From Pelotomaculum sp. UBA5255 (GTDB lineage: Bacteria > Bacillota > Desulfotomaculia > Desulfotomaculales > Pelotomaculaceae): 15,743 bases of DNA. Both the position numbers and the translations under genes were made by a program. The first letter of the stretch is position 1. Each line of letters starts with the position of its first letter. The notes beneath the pieces are model-generated. The model was not told where the DNA came from and did no database searches. It saw nothing but the letters and a program-made list of their open reading frames with translations. The stretch covers positions 5,302 to 21,044 of the forward strand of contig DHTR01000091.1 of the NCBI GenBank assembly GCA_002408725.1. The letters are read 5' to 3'. Positions 1 through 6,341 of the stretch are shown one piece after another.

Positions 1-4
1 GCCG

Positions 5-913
5 GTGAAGGGCTTTGGCGTTGGAGATATTGTCGGGAGGAAATCCTATGATTTAGATATTTTTTTTAAGATTACGGAACTGTATAAAAGCAAGGAAGGA
101 CGACGTTTTGCCAAATTAAAAGGCCTTCATATGAGATTGTGCGCTAGCGCCCCGCTGGATGATCTGGCTAAAATTGATTCTGCGGACCTCGCCGACTACT
201 TGCGGGATCAGGCCAGGGAGAGCAGTGAGCACATGAAGCGAATTTTTATCAGGCGAGAAAAAGTCCGGCGGTTCACTCTGGAAAGGGCTTCTAAGAAAGA
301 GGACAAGGAGAACAAGCCCAGTCCCAGCCCCAGCCCCAATGGGGTGTACGGCTTTGACGTGCCCGGGAGCGTTTTGCATATTGACGGGGACGGCGATTAC
401 CTGGAACTATGTCTGACAACGTATAAGCGCCTGAGTATACCGGCCCACGGTTACAGTATCGAAGAGGAGCAGCAGCCCGGGGTGGTGGAGGACCTGCTCA
501 AAAAGCATACCCCGGATTTGCTGGTCCTGACCGGGCACGACGGTTTTATCAAGGGGAAAGTGGATTATAAAGACATCAACAACTACTATTCTTCAAAATA
601 TTTTATCGAAGCTGTCAGAGTTGCCCGCCGGTATGAAAAAAGCATGGATGACCTGGTCATCTTTGCCGGAGCCTGTCAGTCCCACTATGAGGCAATCCTG
701 GCCTCCGGCGCCAACTTCGCCAGTTCCCCCCAGCGGGTTATGATTCATGCCTATGACCCCGTCTTCGTGGTAGAGAAGATCGCTTACACGTCAATCTTTG
801 ACCCCATCTCCATTAGAGAAATCATAACTGATACCATTACGGGCTTTGACGGCATTGGTGGAGTGGAGACCCGCGGGAAATTTCGTTTAGGCTTACCAAC
901 CTCGCCATATTAG
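5..913 (+). CDS. yabG: Sporulation-specific protease YabG (peptidase family U57)
   Basis: This is the mother-cell protease that trims spore coat and cortex-associated proteins in sporulating Firmicutes; SafA and SpoIVA are known targets in Bacillus, and preproSleC and CspBA in C. difficile. The 302 residues cover the full family length. The N-terminus (GVGDIVGRKSYDLDIFFKI) matches the usual YabG start. A charged, Pro/Ser-rich linker at about 95-112 separates an N-terminal domain from the protease core. The core shows LHIDGD (124-129), LVLTGHDG (173-180) and FAGACQSH (220-227); His178 and Cys224 are the likely catalytic pair by analogy with C. difficile YabG. The conserved C-terminus (GIGGVETRG) is present. 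The start is GTG at position 5, only four bases into the window, so its ribosome binding site cannot be seen and a slightly upstream start is possible. The downstream genes are also spore-related, which fits. Confidence 0.95.
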   Translation: MKGFGVGDIVGRKSYDLDIFFKITELYKSKEGRRFAKLKGLHMRLCASAPLDDLAKIDSADLADYLRDQARESSEHMKRIFIRREKVRRFTLERASKKEDKENKPSPSPSPNGVYGFDVPGSVLHIDGDGDYLELCLTTYKRLSIPAHGYSIEEEQQPGVVEDLLKKHTPDLLVLTGHDGFIKGKVDYKDINNYYSSKYFIEAVRVARRYEKSMDDLVIFAGACQSHYEAILASGANFASSPQRVMIHAYDPVFVVEKIAYTSIFDPISIREIITDTITGFDGIGGVETRGKFRLGLPTSPY

Positions 914-979
914 GTCCCGTATCCCTTTTGCAAGGTCCTGCATATGATGTTGTAGGATTTTTAAGGAGGGGTTTTATGT

Positions 980-1984
980 ATGGATCGATATTTTAGCGCC
1001 CTGAAAAAAACCCGGGGTAAGCTTTTAGCCCTCCAAAACGTGGTGGGTGTCGGGGTGGGCTATAAAACGTCGGGGGAGGAAAACACCGGTGAGCCGGCCT
1101 TTATTGTTTATGTGCAAAAAAAGCTGTCCGCCGGCAGCCTGGCCAGGAAACACGTGGTTCCCAGAAAAATTAACGGGCTTGACACCGACGTGGTTGAAAG
1201 CGGTGTGATCCGGATGCTTGGTGTGCGAACAAAAAGGGAAAGACCCTGTCAGCCGGGGGTGAGCATCGGCCACTATAAATCCACGGCGGGTACCCTGGGG
1301 GCCGTCGTTAGAGACAAGAAAACAAAGGAACTGATGGTTCTTTCCAACAATCATGTCCTTGCCAACGGTTCCAGCATTCAGGAAGCCAGGGCCAAGTCGG
1401 GAGACCCCATCCTGCAGCCGGGGCCTTACGACGGCGGGACCATCGACGACCGCATCGGCATCCTGCATCGCTATGTACCGCTGGTTAAAACCATCTCGAA
1501 GTCTGACTGTCCGGTGGCTTCTGCCGTAGCGCGGGGAGGTACACGCCTGCTCAACCTGATCCTGGCCGACTATGAAATAAGGCTGTATAAACACTTTAAA
1601 AGCGATAACCTTGTAGACTGTGCCCTCGCGAAACTCGACTCCCCGGAACTGGTCCTGGCCACTATTCTGGAGGTCGGTGAAGTCGCAGGGACAGCTGACA
1701 TTAAGCCCGGCCAAAAAGTGCAAAAAAGCGGCAGGACCACCGGGCTGACCGGTGGCAAGGTGAAATCGGTGGGGACTACCTTGCAAGTGGAAATGAAAGA
1801 AGATGAAAAGGTGTGGTTTTCCGATCAGGTAGTCGCAGAAATGGATTCCCAGCCCGGTGACAGCGGGGCCCTGATCCTGGACCTGAACAGGAAAGCGGTG
1901 GGTCTGTTATTTGCGGGCTCGGATAAACTAACTGTGTTTAACCGAATCAGTACGGTCTTGGACCGCCTGGAAGTTGAGCTTTAA
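980..1984 (+). CDS. Trypsin-like serine protease without signal peptide
   Basis: The 334-residue protein has the chymotrypsin-fold catalytic triad in order: His125 in LSNNHVLANG, Asp213 in NLVDCALAKLD, and Ser295 in QPGDSGALIL. SGRTTGLTGG (250-259) precedes the serine strand. No signal peptide or membrane segment is visible, so it should act in the cytoplasm (mother cell or forespore) unless exported non-classically. Residues 1-85 are a family-specific N-terminal region with NVVGVGVGYKT and AFIVYVQKK, often seen in bacterial proteases of this soluble type. The start is ATG 980 with AAGGAGGGG at 963-971; an ATG at 976 is out of frame and stops after six codons. It lies 66 bp after yabG with no terminator between, so cotranscription is possible. 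CATATGAT at 941-948 is a weak sigma-E-like -10. The substrate is unknown. The triad is clear; a spore role is inferred from context only. Confidence 0.85.
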   Translation: MDRYFSALKKTRGKLLALQNVVGVGVGYKTSGEENTGEPAFIVYVQKKLSAGSLARKHVVPRKINGLDTDVVESGVIRMLGVRTKRERPCQPGVSIGHYKSTAGTLGAVVRDKKTKELMVLSNNHVLANGSSIQEARAKSGDPILQPGPYDGGTIDDRIGILHRYVPLVKTISKSDCPVASAVARGGTRLLNLILADYEIRLYKHFKSDNLVDCALAKLDSPELVLATILEVGEVAGTADIKPGQKVQKSGRTTGLTGGKVKSVGTTLQVEMKEDEKVWFSDQVVAEMDSQPGDSGALILDLNRKAVGLLFAGSDKLTVFNRISTVLDRLEVEL

Positions 1985-2031
1985 ACCAGGGAGGGAACCG
2001 GACCTGTTGAAATTTAGCGCTAAGCCGCCTC

Positions 2032-2059
2032 ACCATCAGGCTGTTTCGGCCATATATTA
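2032..2059 (+). promoter_or_regulatory. Candidate sigma-K-type promoter
   Basis: CACC with AC at 2032-2033, a 17-bp spacer, then CATATATTA at 2051-2059 fit the mother-cell sigma-K pattern AC-N17-CATAnnnTA exactly. The gene at 2081 starts about 15 bases beyond the expected transcription start and has its own GAGGAGG site. The same -10 octamer (ATATATTA) recurs at 4629 and 7536. It was read by eye and has not been scored statistically. Confidence 0.5.
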
Positions 2060-2080
2060 ATAAACGAGGAGGCTCACCGC

Positions 2081-2497
2081 ATGGCATACCCTTCATTTGT
2101 CTCGGGGGAAATTGCCTTGACCTTTTTGGGAGAAAACATTCCCGCTATCGGTCCCAGGTTCGCGAACCGGGAAGAAGCGGTGATGACGGCCCGGCGTTAT
2201 TTGGCAGGGATCAACCAATTGGCAGGCGGAGCCCGTGATAAAACTCTAAAAATTGCTTTTAGAAGGCAGGCGGACGGCCGGTATTCCCTTGTTGTGGAGG
2301 GTTCCCACCAGCTAATTGGGAAATTGCCCAATCTCGACGAACTCTTAATGAAAAGATTCCGCAAAGGCTTGAAAAGAAAGCTCTTCATTTTGACTTGTTT
2401 TGTTGAAGGGGTGGATGGACTGGAGTGCCTCGTCCTCACCGAAGGTTTAGGAGCGGTATTTTATGCACCCAACGCGCTCAAAAACTGGCGGCCTTAA
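2081..2497 (+). CDS. Uncharacterised 138-aa protein, likely sporulation-expressed
   Basis: I do not recognise this family. ATG 2081 follows GAGGAGG at about 2066-2072 with normal spacing, and the codon pattern resembles its neighbours, so the gene looks real. The protein is soluble and basic: no signal peptide, no transmembrane segment, and no cysteine cluster (a single Cys near residue 106). An alternating hydrophobic/charged pattern (KIAFRRQADGRYSLVVEG, then KLFILTCFVEGVDGLECLVLTE) suggests a small alpha/beta fold with several beta strands. A sigma-K-like promoter lies directly upstream. The next gene follows after 63 bp with no obvious terminator, so the two may form an operon. Function is unknown; late mother-cell expression is inferred from the promoter and from neighbouring yabG and SPOCS genes. 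Confidence 0.7.
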   Translation: MAYPSFVSGEIALTFLGENIPAIGPRFANREEAVMTARRYLAGINQLAGGARDKTLKIAFRRQADGRYSLVVEGSHQLIGKLPNLDELLMKRFRKGLKRKLFILTCFVEGVDGLECLVLTEGLGAVFYAPNALKNWRP

Positions 2498-2560
2498 AAG
2501 TGTGTCTTTTACGAAAGAATGGATACTCTCAAGTCAGATGGTTCGTAAAGGGCGGTGACC

Positions 2561-2956
2561 ATGGGTAATAACACTTCTGATACTGAAAAGGGCCGGGCCC
2601 GTGGACCTCATCAAGGACTTCGGACAAGGAGTAAAAATTTGACGGAAGAAGCTTATCACGCTGGTAAGTGCCTTGGTTACAACCTCGGCTATAACCTGGG
2701 TTTTGAGTCGGGCTACGAGAAAGGTTACACTGAGGGCAGTAACCTTGGATATAACAACGGCTTTGTAGCAGCCCTGAGGGCCGAGGAGGGTGGACCTTCC
2801 TCCCGGGTAAAGGCTCCGGAAATCCAGGTTTTGCAAAAACTGATTGCCGCCGGGCAGGTCAAAGTCTTCCTGACGGGTTGCGGTGCCAAGGACGCAGAAG
2901 TTCTTTTCCGCTTATTGAACATAGAGTCCAGATCTGTCAACCAGATCCAGGATTGA
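2561..2956 (+). CDS. Small protein with nine-fold GX3 repeat
   Basis: The 131-residue protein has a basic, disordered-looking N-terminus (1-28) and then nine tetrapeptides with glycine at exactly every fourth position (G35, 39, 43, 47, 51, 55, 59, 63, 67). Most carry Tyr or Phe right after the Gly (GYNLGYNLGFESGYEKGYTEG). A variable stretch and a helical/hydrophobic C-terminus (EIQVLQKLIAAGQVKVFLTG) follow. Such GX3 helices are known in eukaryotic Yae1/Lto1 (deca-GX3) and, less regularly, in FliH-type export proteins, where they mediate helix packing; homology to either is not shown here. ATG 2561 is preferred over GTG 2555 because AAGGG at 2548-2552 is well spaced only for the ATG. There is no signal peptide. 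It follows the 2081 gene closely and probably shares its sigma-K-like promoter. Function unknown. Confidence 0.75.
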   Translation: MGNNTSDTEKGRARGPHQGLRTRSKNLTEEAYHAGKCLGYNLGYNLGFESGYEKGYTEGSNLGYNNGFVAALRAEEGGPSSRVKAPEIQVLQKLIAAGQVKVFLTGCGAKDAEVLFRLLNIESRSVNQIQD

Positions 2957-3197
2957 TTTAGCGAATTTTAACAATGGTTCCTTATTTAGCGCGAGTTTGA
3001 ATATCAATAAGCTATTAGATAAATTTTTTAAACATATAGATGTTAGACTTTAATTGCAAGCTTTGCCAAAATACGGCGCGAGCAATATAGTAGGTTTGTA
3101 CAAGCTTCTTGTGCAGGCCTTTTTACATTGCCCGGGAACCGTTTCAGCGTTAACAGCCGGATTGTTCGCTATATTGCCGGCATTTTTAGTCGAAATC

Positions 3198-3437
3198 AGC
3201 CGAATCCCAAAAGAAGTTTGGGTACGGAGGAACCAGTTTTAGGGGTGAATCCCATTTGGTCGTAAGTCTTAGAACCAACGTGAGCTTGAGCTCCGCAAGG
3301 TTTTACCTTTCTCGTAAGCTGTAAGGCGTAGGCCATAAGAATTTACAGCAAATAACCGGGTTTTAGGACCAGCGCCCTACGACCCCAAAATGGGTAGGGT
3401 TTTCTTTTACCGAACCCGTCAGCTAACTCCGGAGGCA
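3198..3437 (+). promoter_or_regulatory. Cyclic-di-AMP riboswitch (ydaO/yuaA leader)
   Basis: The conserved blocks of the ydaO/yuaA class appear in order: TACGGAGGAACCA at 3223-3235, AGGGGTGAATCC at 3241-3252, and CCGAACCCGTCAGCTAAC at 3410-3427, closing with GGAGGC at 3431-3436, which can pair with GCC near 3199. Between the second and third blocks a long extra arm is inserted: CCCATTTGGTCGTA (3251-3264) pairs with TACGACCCCAAAATGGG (3378-3394), enclosing about 110 nt with its own hairpin GCTGTAA/TTACAGC (3318-3349). This class senses c-di-AMP and usually switches off wall-remodelling or osmotic genes. Here it leads the secreted CAP-domain protein at 3458. No run of T follows the aptamer, so control may be translational or the switch may lie inside the aptamer. 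The rest of the 500-bp gap (2957-3197) is AT-rich and holds no convincing gene; GTACAAG/CTTGTGC at 3098-3114 is a small hairpin. Confidence 0.85.
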
Positions 3438-3457
3438 GAAAAGAAAGGGGAAATTAG

Positions 3458-4438
3458 ATGAGGATCCGTTCAAACAAACTTTTTCTTAGCCTTTTTGTGG
3501 TTTTCATGTTCCTGGCGGCTTTCCAGTTTTCAGCAGGGGTTACCTTCCCTGCCCAGGCGGAGGCAGCCGGCGTTCCTCTGACTGCTGACGAGCAGCAGAT
3601 GGTGGAACTGGTCAACCAGGCCAGGAACAGCGCAGGCCTGTCCCCCTTAACCATCGATTCAACGCTTTCCGGCCTTGCGCGGATTAAGGCCCAGGATATG
3701 GCCTCCAACGGATATTTAGGTCACTGGTCACCGACCTATGGCTCATTGACGGATATGTTAAAAAAAGCCGGAGTTTTGAGCCTTTCCGCTGCGGAAAATC
3801 TGGGCAAGGCTCCCTCGGTCAATCGAGCCTTTAAGGCCTTAATGAATTCCAGCACGCACCGGGCCAATATGCTCCAAAAAGGTTTTGACCGGGTGGGTGT
3901 TGGGATTGTTACCATCGGTTGCACCAAAACTTTTGTTCAAATTTTCACGGGTGGTCAAGAAATTGGATCTTCCAACCCGCAGCCGCAACCAGAACCGCAG
4001 CCAGAACCGCAACCAGAACCGCAACCAGATCCACAGCCGCAGCCGCCCTCCAGCGGTGTAAACGCAGATGAGCAAGCCATGCTGAACCTGGTTAACCAGG
4101 AGCGGACCAGGGCCGGCTTAAGCCCTCTAGAGATGGACGCAAGTCTGGTCAAGCTGGCCAGGCTGAAGGCTCAGGACATGATTAACAAGGGTTATTTCGG
4201 CCATAACTCACCGACGTACGGGTCCCCCTTCGAGATGATGAAAACATACGGCGTCAAGTACAGCTACGCCGGAGAGAACCTGGCCGGGGCTCCCAGCGTG
4301 AGCAGCGCCCACAAGAATTTGATGAACTCATCGGGTCACCGGGCCAACATCCTCAATTCGTATTATACCAAAGTGGGTATCGGTGTTGTCAGCGGAGGAC
4401 CCTATGGCAAGATGTTCGTTCAAATGTTTATTGGTTAG
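3458..4438 (+). CDS. Secreted protein with two CAP/SCP (YkwD-like) domains
   Basis: The 326 residues begin with a Sec signal peptide: a basic start, a hydrophobic core at 8-27, and likely cleavage after AQA at 34. Two CAP domains follow (about 44-166 and 203-326), joined by a Pro-Gln-Glu linker at 174-197. Each domain keeps the family landmarks: LVNQ(A/E)R, SPTYG, and the cavity residues His89/Glu113/His134 in the first and His249/Glu273/His294 in the second, with HRAN motifs. The domains are clearly duplicates of each other. The family is extracellular and its biochemical activity in bacteria is poorly known; wall or spore-surface association is plausible. ATG 3458 has AAAGGGG at 3444-3450. 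The c-di-AMP riboswitch immediately upstream implies control with cell-wall homeostasis. A strong terminator follows at 4555. Confidence 0.92.
   Translation: MRIRSNKLFLSLFVVFMFLAAFQFSAGVTFPAQAEAAGVPLTADEQQMVELVNQARNSAGLSPLTIDSTLSGLARIKAQDMASNGYLGHWSPTYGSLTDMLKKAGVLSLSAAENLGKAPSVNRAFKALMNSSTHRANMLQKGFDRVGVGIVTIGCTKTFVQIFTGGQEIGSSNPQPQPEPQPEPQPEPQPDPQPQPPSSGVNADEQAMLNLVNQERTRAGLSPLEMDASLVKLARLKAQDMINKGYFGHNSPTYGSPFEMMKTYGVKYSYAGENLAGAPSVSSAHKNLMNSSGHRANILNSYYTKVGIGVVSGGPYGKMFVQMFIG
3983..4030 (+). repeat. 12-bp tandem repeat encoding (PQPE) linker
   Basis: Four consecutive copies of CCGCA(A/G)CCAGA(A/T) encode Pro-Gln-Pro-Glu units in the linker between the two CAP domains; degenerate copies flank it on both sides. 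Such an in-frame repeat is expected to vary in number between strains. Confidence 0.85.
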
Positions 4439-4554
4439 CAAAGAAAATTGACCGCTTCTATTCAAAGAATAGACGGTAGACATATTAAACCAGAACCGGG
4501 CAGGTAAAAAGGCCGGTCCCGTTTCATAAAATAAAAATGGTTAGCAATAAAAGG

Positions 4555-4578
4555 AAGAGGACTCAGGTCCTCTTTTTT
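4555..4578 (+). terminator. Rho-independent terminator after the CAP-domain gene
   Basis: An AAGAGGAC / GTCCTCTT stem with a TCAG loop is followed directly by a run of T. Two weaker hairpins without T tracts lie before it (CTATTC/GAATAG at 4458-4472, and a CGGG/CCCG pair at about 4493-4525). It separates the CAP gene from the SPOCS genes. Confidence 0.9.
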
Positions 4579-4609
4579 GCGTTATTTTCGTTTTCGCTAG
4601 CTTTTTTGC

Positions 4610-4636
4610 ACATTTTCCTATCACCCTCATATATTA
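4610..4636 (+). promoter_or_regulatory. Candidate sigma-K-type promoter of SPOCS-LysM gene
   Basis: CACA with AC at 4610-4611, a 16-bp spacer, and CATATATTA at 4628-4636 match the sigma-K pattern. Transcription would start near 4643, about 25 bases before ATG 4668, and just after the upstream terminator, which makes the placement convincing. Confidence 0.6.
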
Positions 4637-4667
4637 GTATAGAAAAGTTTTGAAAGGAGGAGTATGT

Positions 4668-6224
4668 ATGGCTGGAATCCAACGGCTTAAGGTCTATGCG
4701 GTCCAAGGTGAAAATAGAGCCCAGGCCGTGGTCAGGGGACAGATTGAAGTTCCTTATGCCAAGCCTGATGTAGACAAAATTCTGTCCAAAGATGCGACAA
4801 CTCACGTCAGAAACGTCAGTATTGTGCCCAATAAGGTCATTGTGGAAGGAACCCTGACCCTACAAGTCATGTACGTTGCCTTTAAGCCCGACCAGTCTGT
4901 TCATTCCATGCACGGTGATGTCAGGTTCACCACCTTCGTAGACGTGCCGGGCGCTCAGCCGGGAATGGATTATTACGTGGATATTGCTGTCGAGGATGTG
5001 AGCTTGACACCCAGTAGAACCGACCCGCGCAAATTCGATGTTGCGGCTGTGCTCAGCGTGTTTGCAAAGATCACGGAAGTTGATGAAATGGAAGTTCTGA
5101 CCACCACCCCGGAAGACAACGAAGCTCTGGAAACCGAGGATATTACGGTCGAACACCTGGTAGGCGAAAAAGCAACCAAACAGGTCATTGTCAGTGAAGA
5201 GTTTGACGTGCCCGAAGAGAAGCCTGATCCGGAAAAAATTTTGGATACCAAGGCCGAAGTTGTAATTACCGATAAAAGGCTCGTTGCCAACAAGGTCATC
5301 ATTGACGGAGAAGTCCGGCTTCAGGTCATGTATGTAGCTCTGAAGCCTGAACAGACTGTGCACGACCTTCACCACATCATCCGTTTCAGCGACTTTGTGG
5401 AAGTTCCCAATGCGCAGCCCGGGATGAATGTCCAGGTGCGTGCTATTGTGGAAAGCGCCGAAGTGCAGCCGGTGATTGACCCGGCCCTGGTTGCCGATGT
5501 CATTATCAAGCTTACCGCTTTTGTGACTGAGACAAGGACACTTTTTGATGTACCCACCCAGCTTAAAGATGAGGAAGGCTATACCAAGAGAAAGCTCAAG
5601 GTGGACCGGGAAATCGGAATCGCTGAAAGTCAGGTTGTGCTCAGGGAAACCACTGAAGTTCCCCCGCCGAAACCGGATCTGGTTAAAGTGCTCGATGCCA
5701 GGGTTGATAAGATTGAAGTTACAGACGAGCGAATCTTAAAAGGAAAGGTATTGATTCGCGGCATTGCCCATGTGGAGGTCATCTACGTCAGCGATAAGCC
5801 CAGTCAGGCCGTCCACGCCTTCCATAAGGCCCTGAATTTCCGCACCTTCGTGGAAATTCCCGGCGCCATGCCCGACATGGATGTTAACGTCAGGGTGGAT
5901 GCGGAATATGTCAACGTGGAGCAGGTGGGTATCGACGTGCATATTGAAGTCGTGCTGAAGGTCAGGGCGACCGTCACGGAAATGGCCCAGCCCACCGTTT
6001 ATGTGCCGGGAGTAACCCCGACCGCAAAGCCGACCACGACACCCACAGTGACCCCCTGCCCGCCCACATCCTATACCGTGCAACCAGGCGACACATTGGG
6101 CGCCATCGCCGCCGCCAGGGGGACCACGGTGCAGATGATTTTGGCCATTAATCCCCAAATAACCGACCCGGATGTGATTGACGTGGGTCAGGTGATTATG
6201 ATTCCCTGCCCCGCCATGGGTTAA
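4668..6224 (+). CDS. Triple SPOCS (DUF3794) domain protein with C-terminal LysM, SipL/SpoVID-like
   Basis: This is a predicted spore-envelope morphogenesis protein of 518 residues. Three SPOCS repeats lie at about 12-142, 165-292 and 314-440. Each contains a VP..KPD..K(I/V)L motif, a G...(L/V)(Q/E)V(M/I)YV strand and an (F/V)V(D/E)(V/I)P.A.P.MD/N turn. A Thr/Pro linker (445-467) leads to one LysM domain (about 468-514: YTVQPGDTLGAIA ... INPQI ... GQVIMIP). The same architecture and length occur in C. difficile SipL, whose LysM binds the coat-basement ATPase SpoIVA; SpoVID of Bacillus is the functional counterpart. The start is ATG 4668 with AAAGGAGG at 4653-4660; an in-frame TTG at 4650 lies upstream of that site and is rejected. 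No signal peptide, consistent with a mother-cell protein. It could be a paralogue rather than the true SipL, since related genomes carry several SPOCS proteins. Confidence 0.88.
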   Translation: MAGIQRLKVYAVQGENRAQAVVRGQIEVPYAKPDVDKILSKDATTHVRNVSIVPNKVIVEGTLTLQVMYVAFKPDQSVHSMHGDVRFTTFVDVPGAQPGMDYYVDIAVEDVSLTPSRTDPRKFDVAAVLSVFAKITEVDEMEVLTTTPEDNEALETEDITVEHLVGEKATKQVIVSEEFDVPEEKPDPEKILDTKAEVVITDKRLVANKVIIDGEVRLQVMYVALKPEQTVHDLHHIIRFSDFVEVPNAQPGMNVQVRAIVESAEVQPVIDPALVADVIIKLTAFVTETRTLFDVPTQLKDEEGYTKRKLKVDREIGIAESQVVLRETTEVPPPKPDLVKVLDARVDKIEVTDERILKGKVLIRGIAHVEVIYVSDKPSQAVHAFHKALNFRTFVEIPGAMPDMDVNVRVDAEYVNVEQVGIDVHIEVVLKVRATVTEMAQPTVYVPGVTPTAKPTTTPTVTPCPPTSYTVQPGDTLGAIAAARGTTVQMILAINPQITDPDVIDVGQVIMIPCPAMG

Positions 6225-6274
6225 CTCAAAATTGCACGATCCGGCAAGCTGAAATAAAAAGAGAAAACGGGGCT

Positions 6275-6295
6275 TTTACGTTCCGTAAATTTTTT
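6275..6295 (+). terminator. Weak terminator between the two SPOCS genes
   Basis: TTTACG / CGTAAA with a TTC loop is followed by six T. The stem is short and AT-rich, so it probably attenuates rather than stops transcription into the next SPOCS-like gene. Confidence 0.4.
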
Positions 6296-6341
6296 GTCAA
6301 GCGCTTTCCTATAAATTTAATTTTAAGGAGGTTTAAACAGG

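Noticed and set aside
976..996. Six-codon ORF (ATG 976) sharing the ribosome binding site of the protease gene
   Set aside because: It is too short to judge. The better-spaced ATG 980 is the gene start and the overlap is probably chance.
1025..1786. 253-codon open frame on the minus strand
   Set aside because: It is antisense to the protease at 980-1984, whose catalytic motifs are unmistakable. The translation resembles no family and no ribosome binding site fits.
2012..2991. TTTAGCG repeated near 2013, 2957 and 2984, with palindrome TTAGCGCTAA at 2014-2023
   Set aside because: Only seven to ten bases are shared, and one further copy lies inside coding sequence (about 992). This is compatible with chance; no operator logic could be supported.
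3054..3242. 62-codon frame with TTG start before the CAP gene
   Set aside because: It runs into the conserved riboswitch blocks, has no ribosome binding site, and has no family pattern.
3375..3408. Stand-alone terminator before the CAP gene
   Set aside because: The hairpin and T run fall inside the riboswitch aptamer, so they were treated as part of the possible switch and not as an independent terminator.
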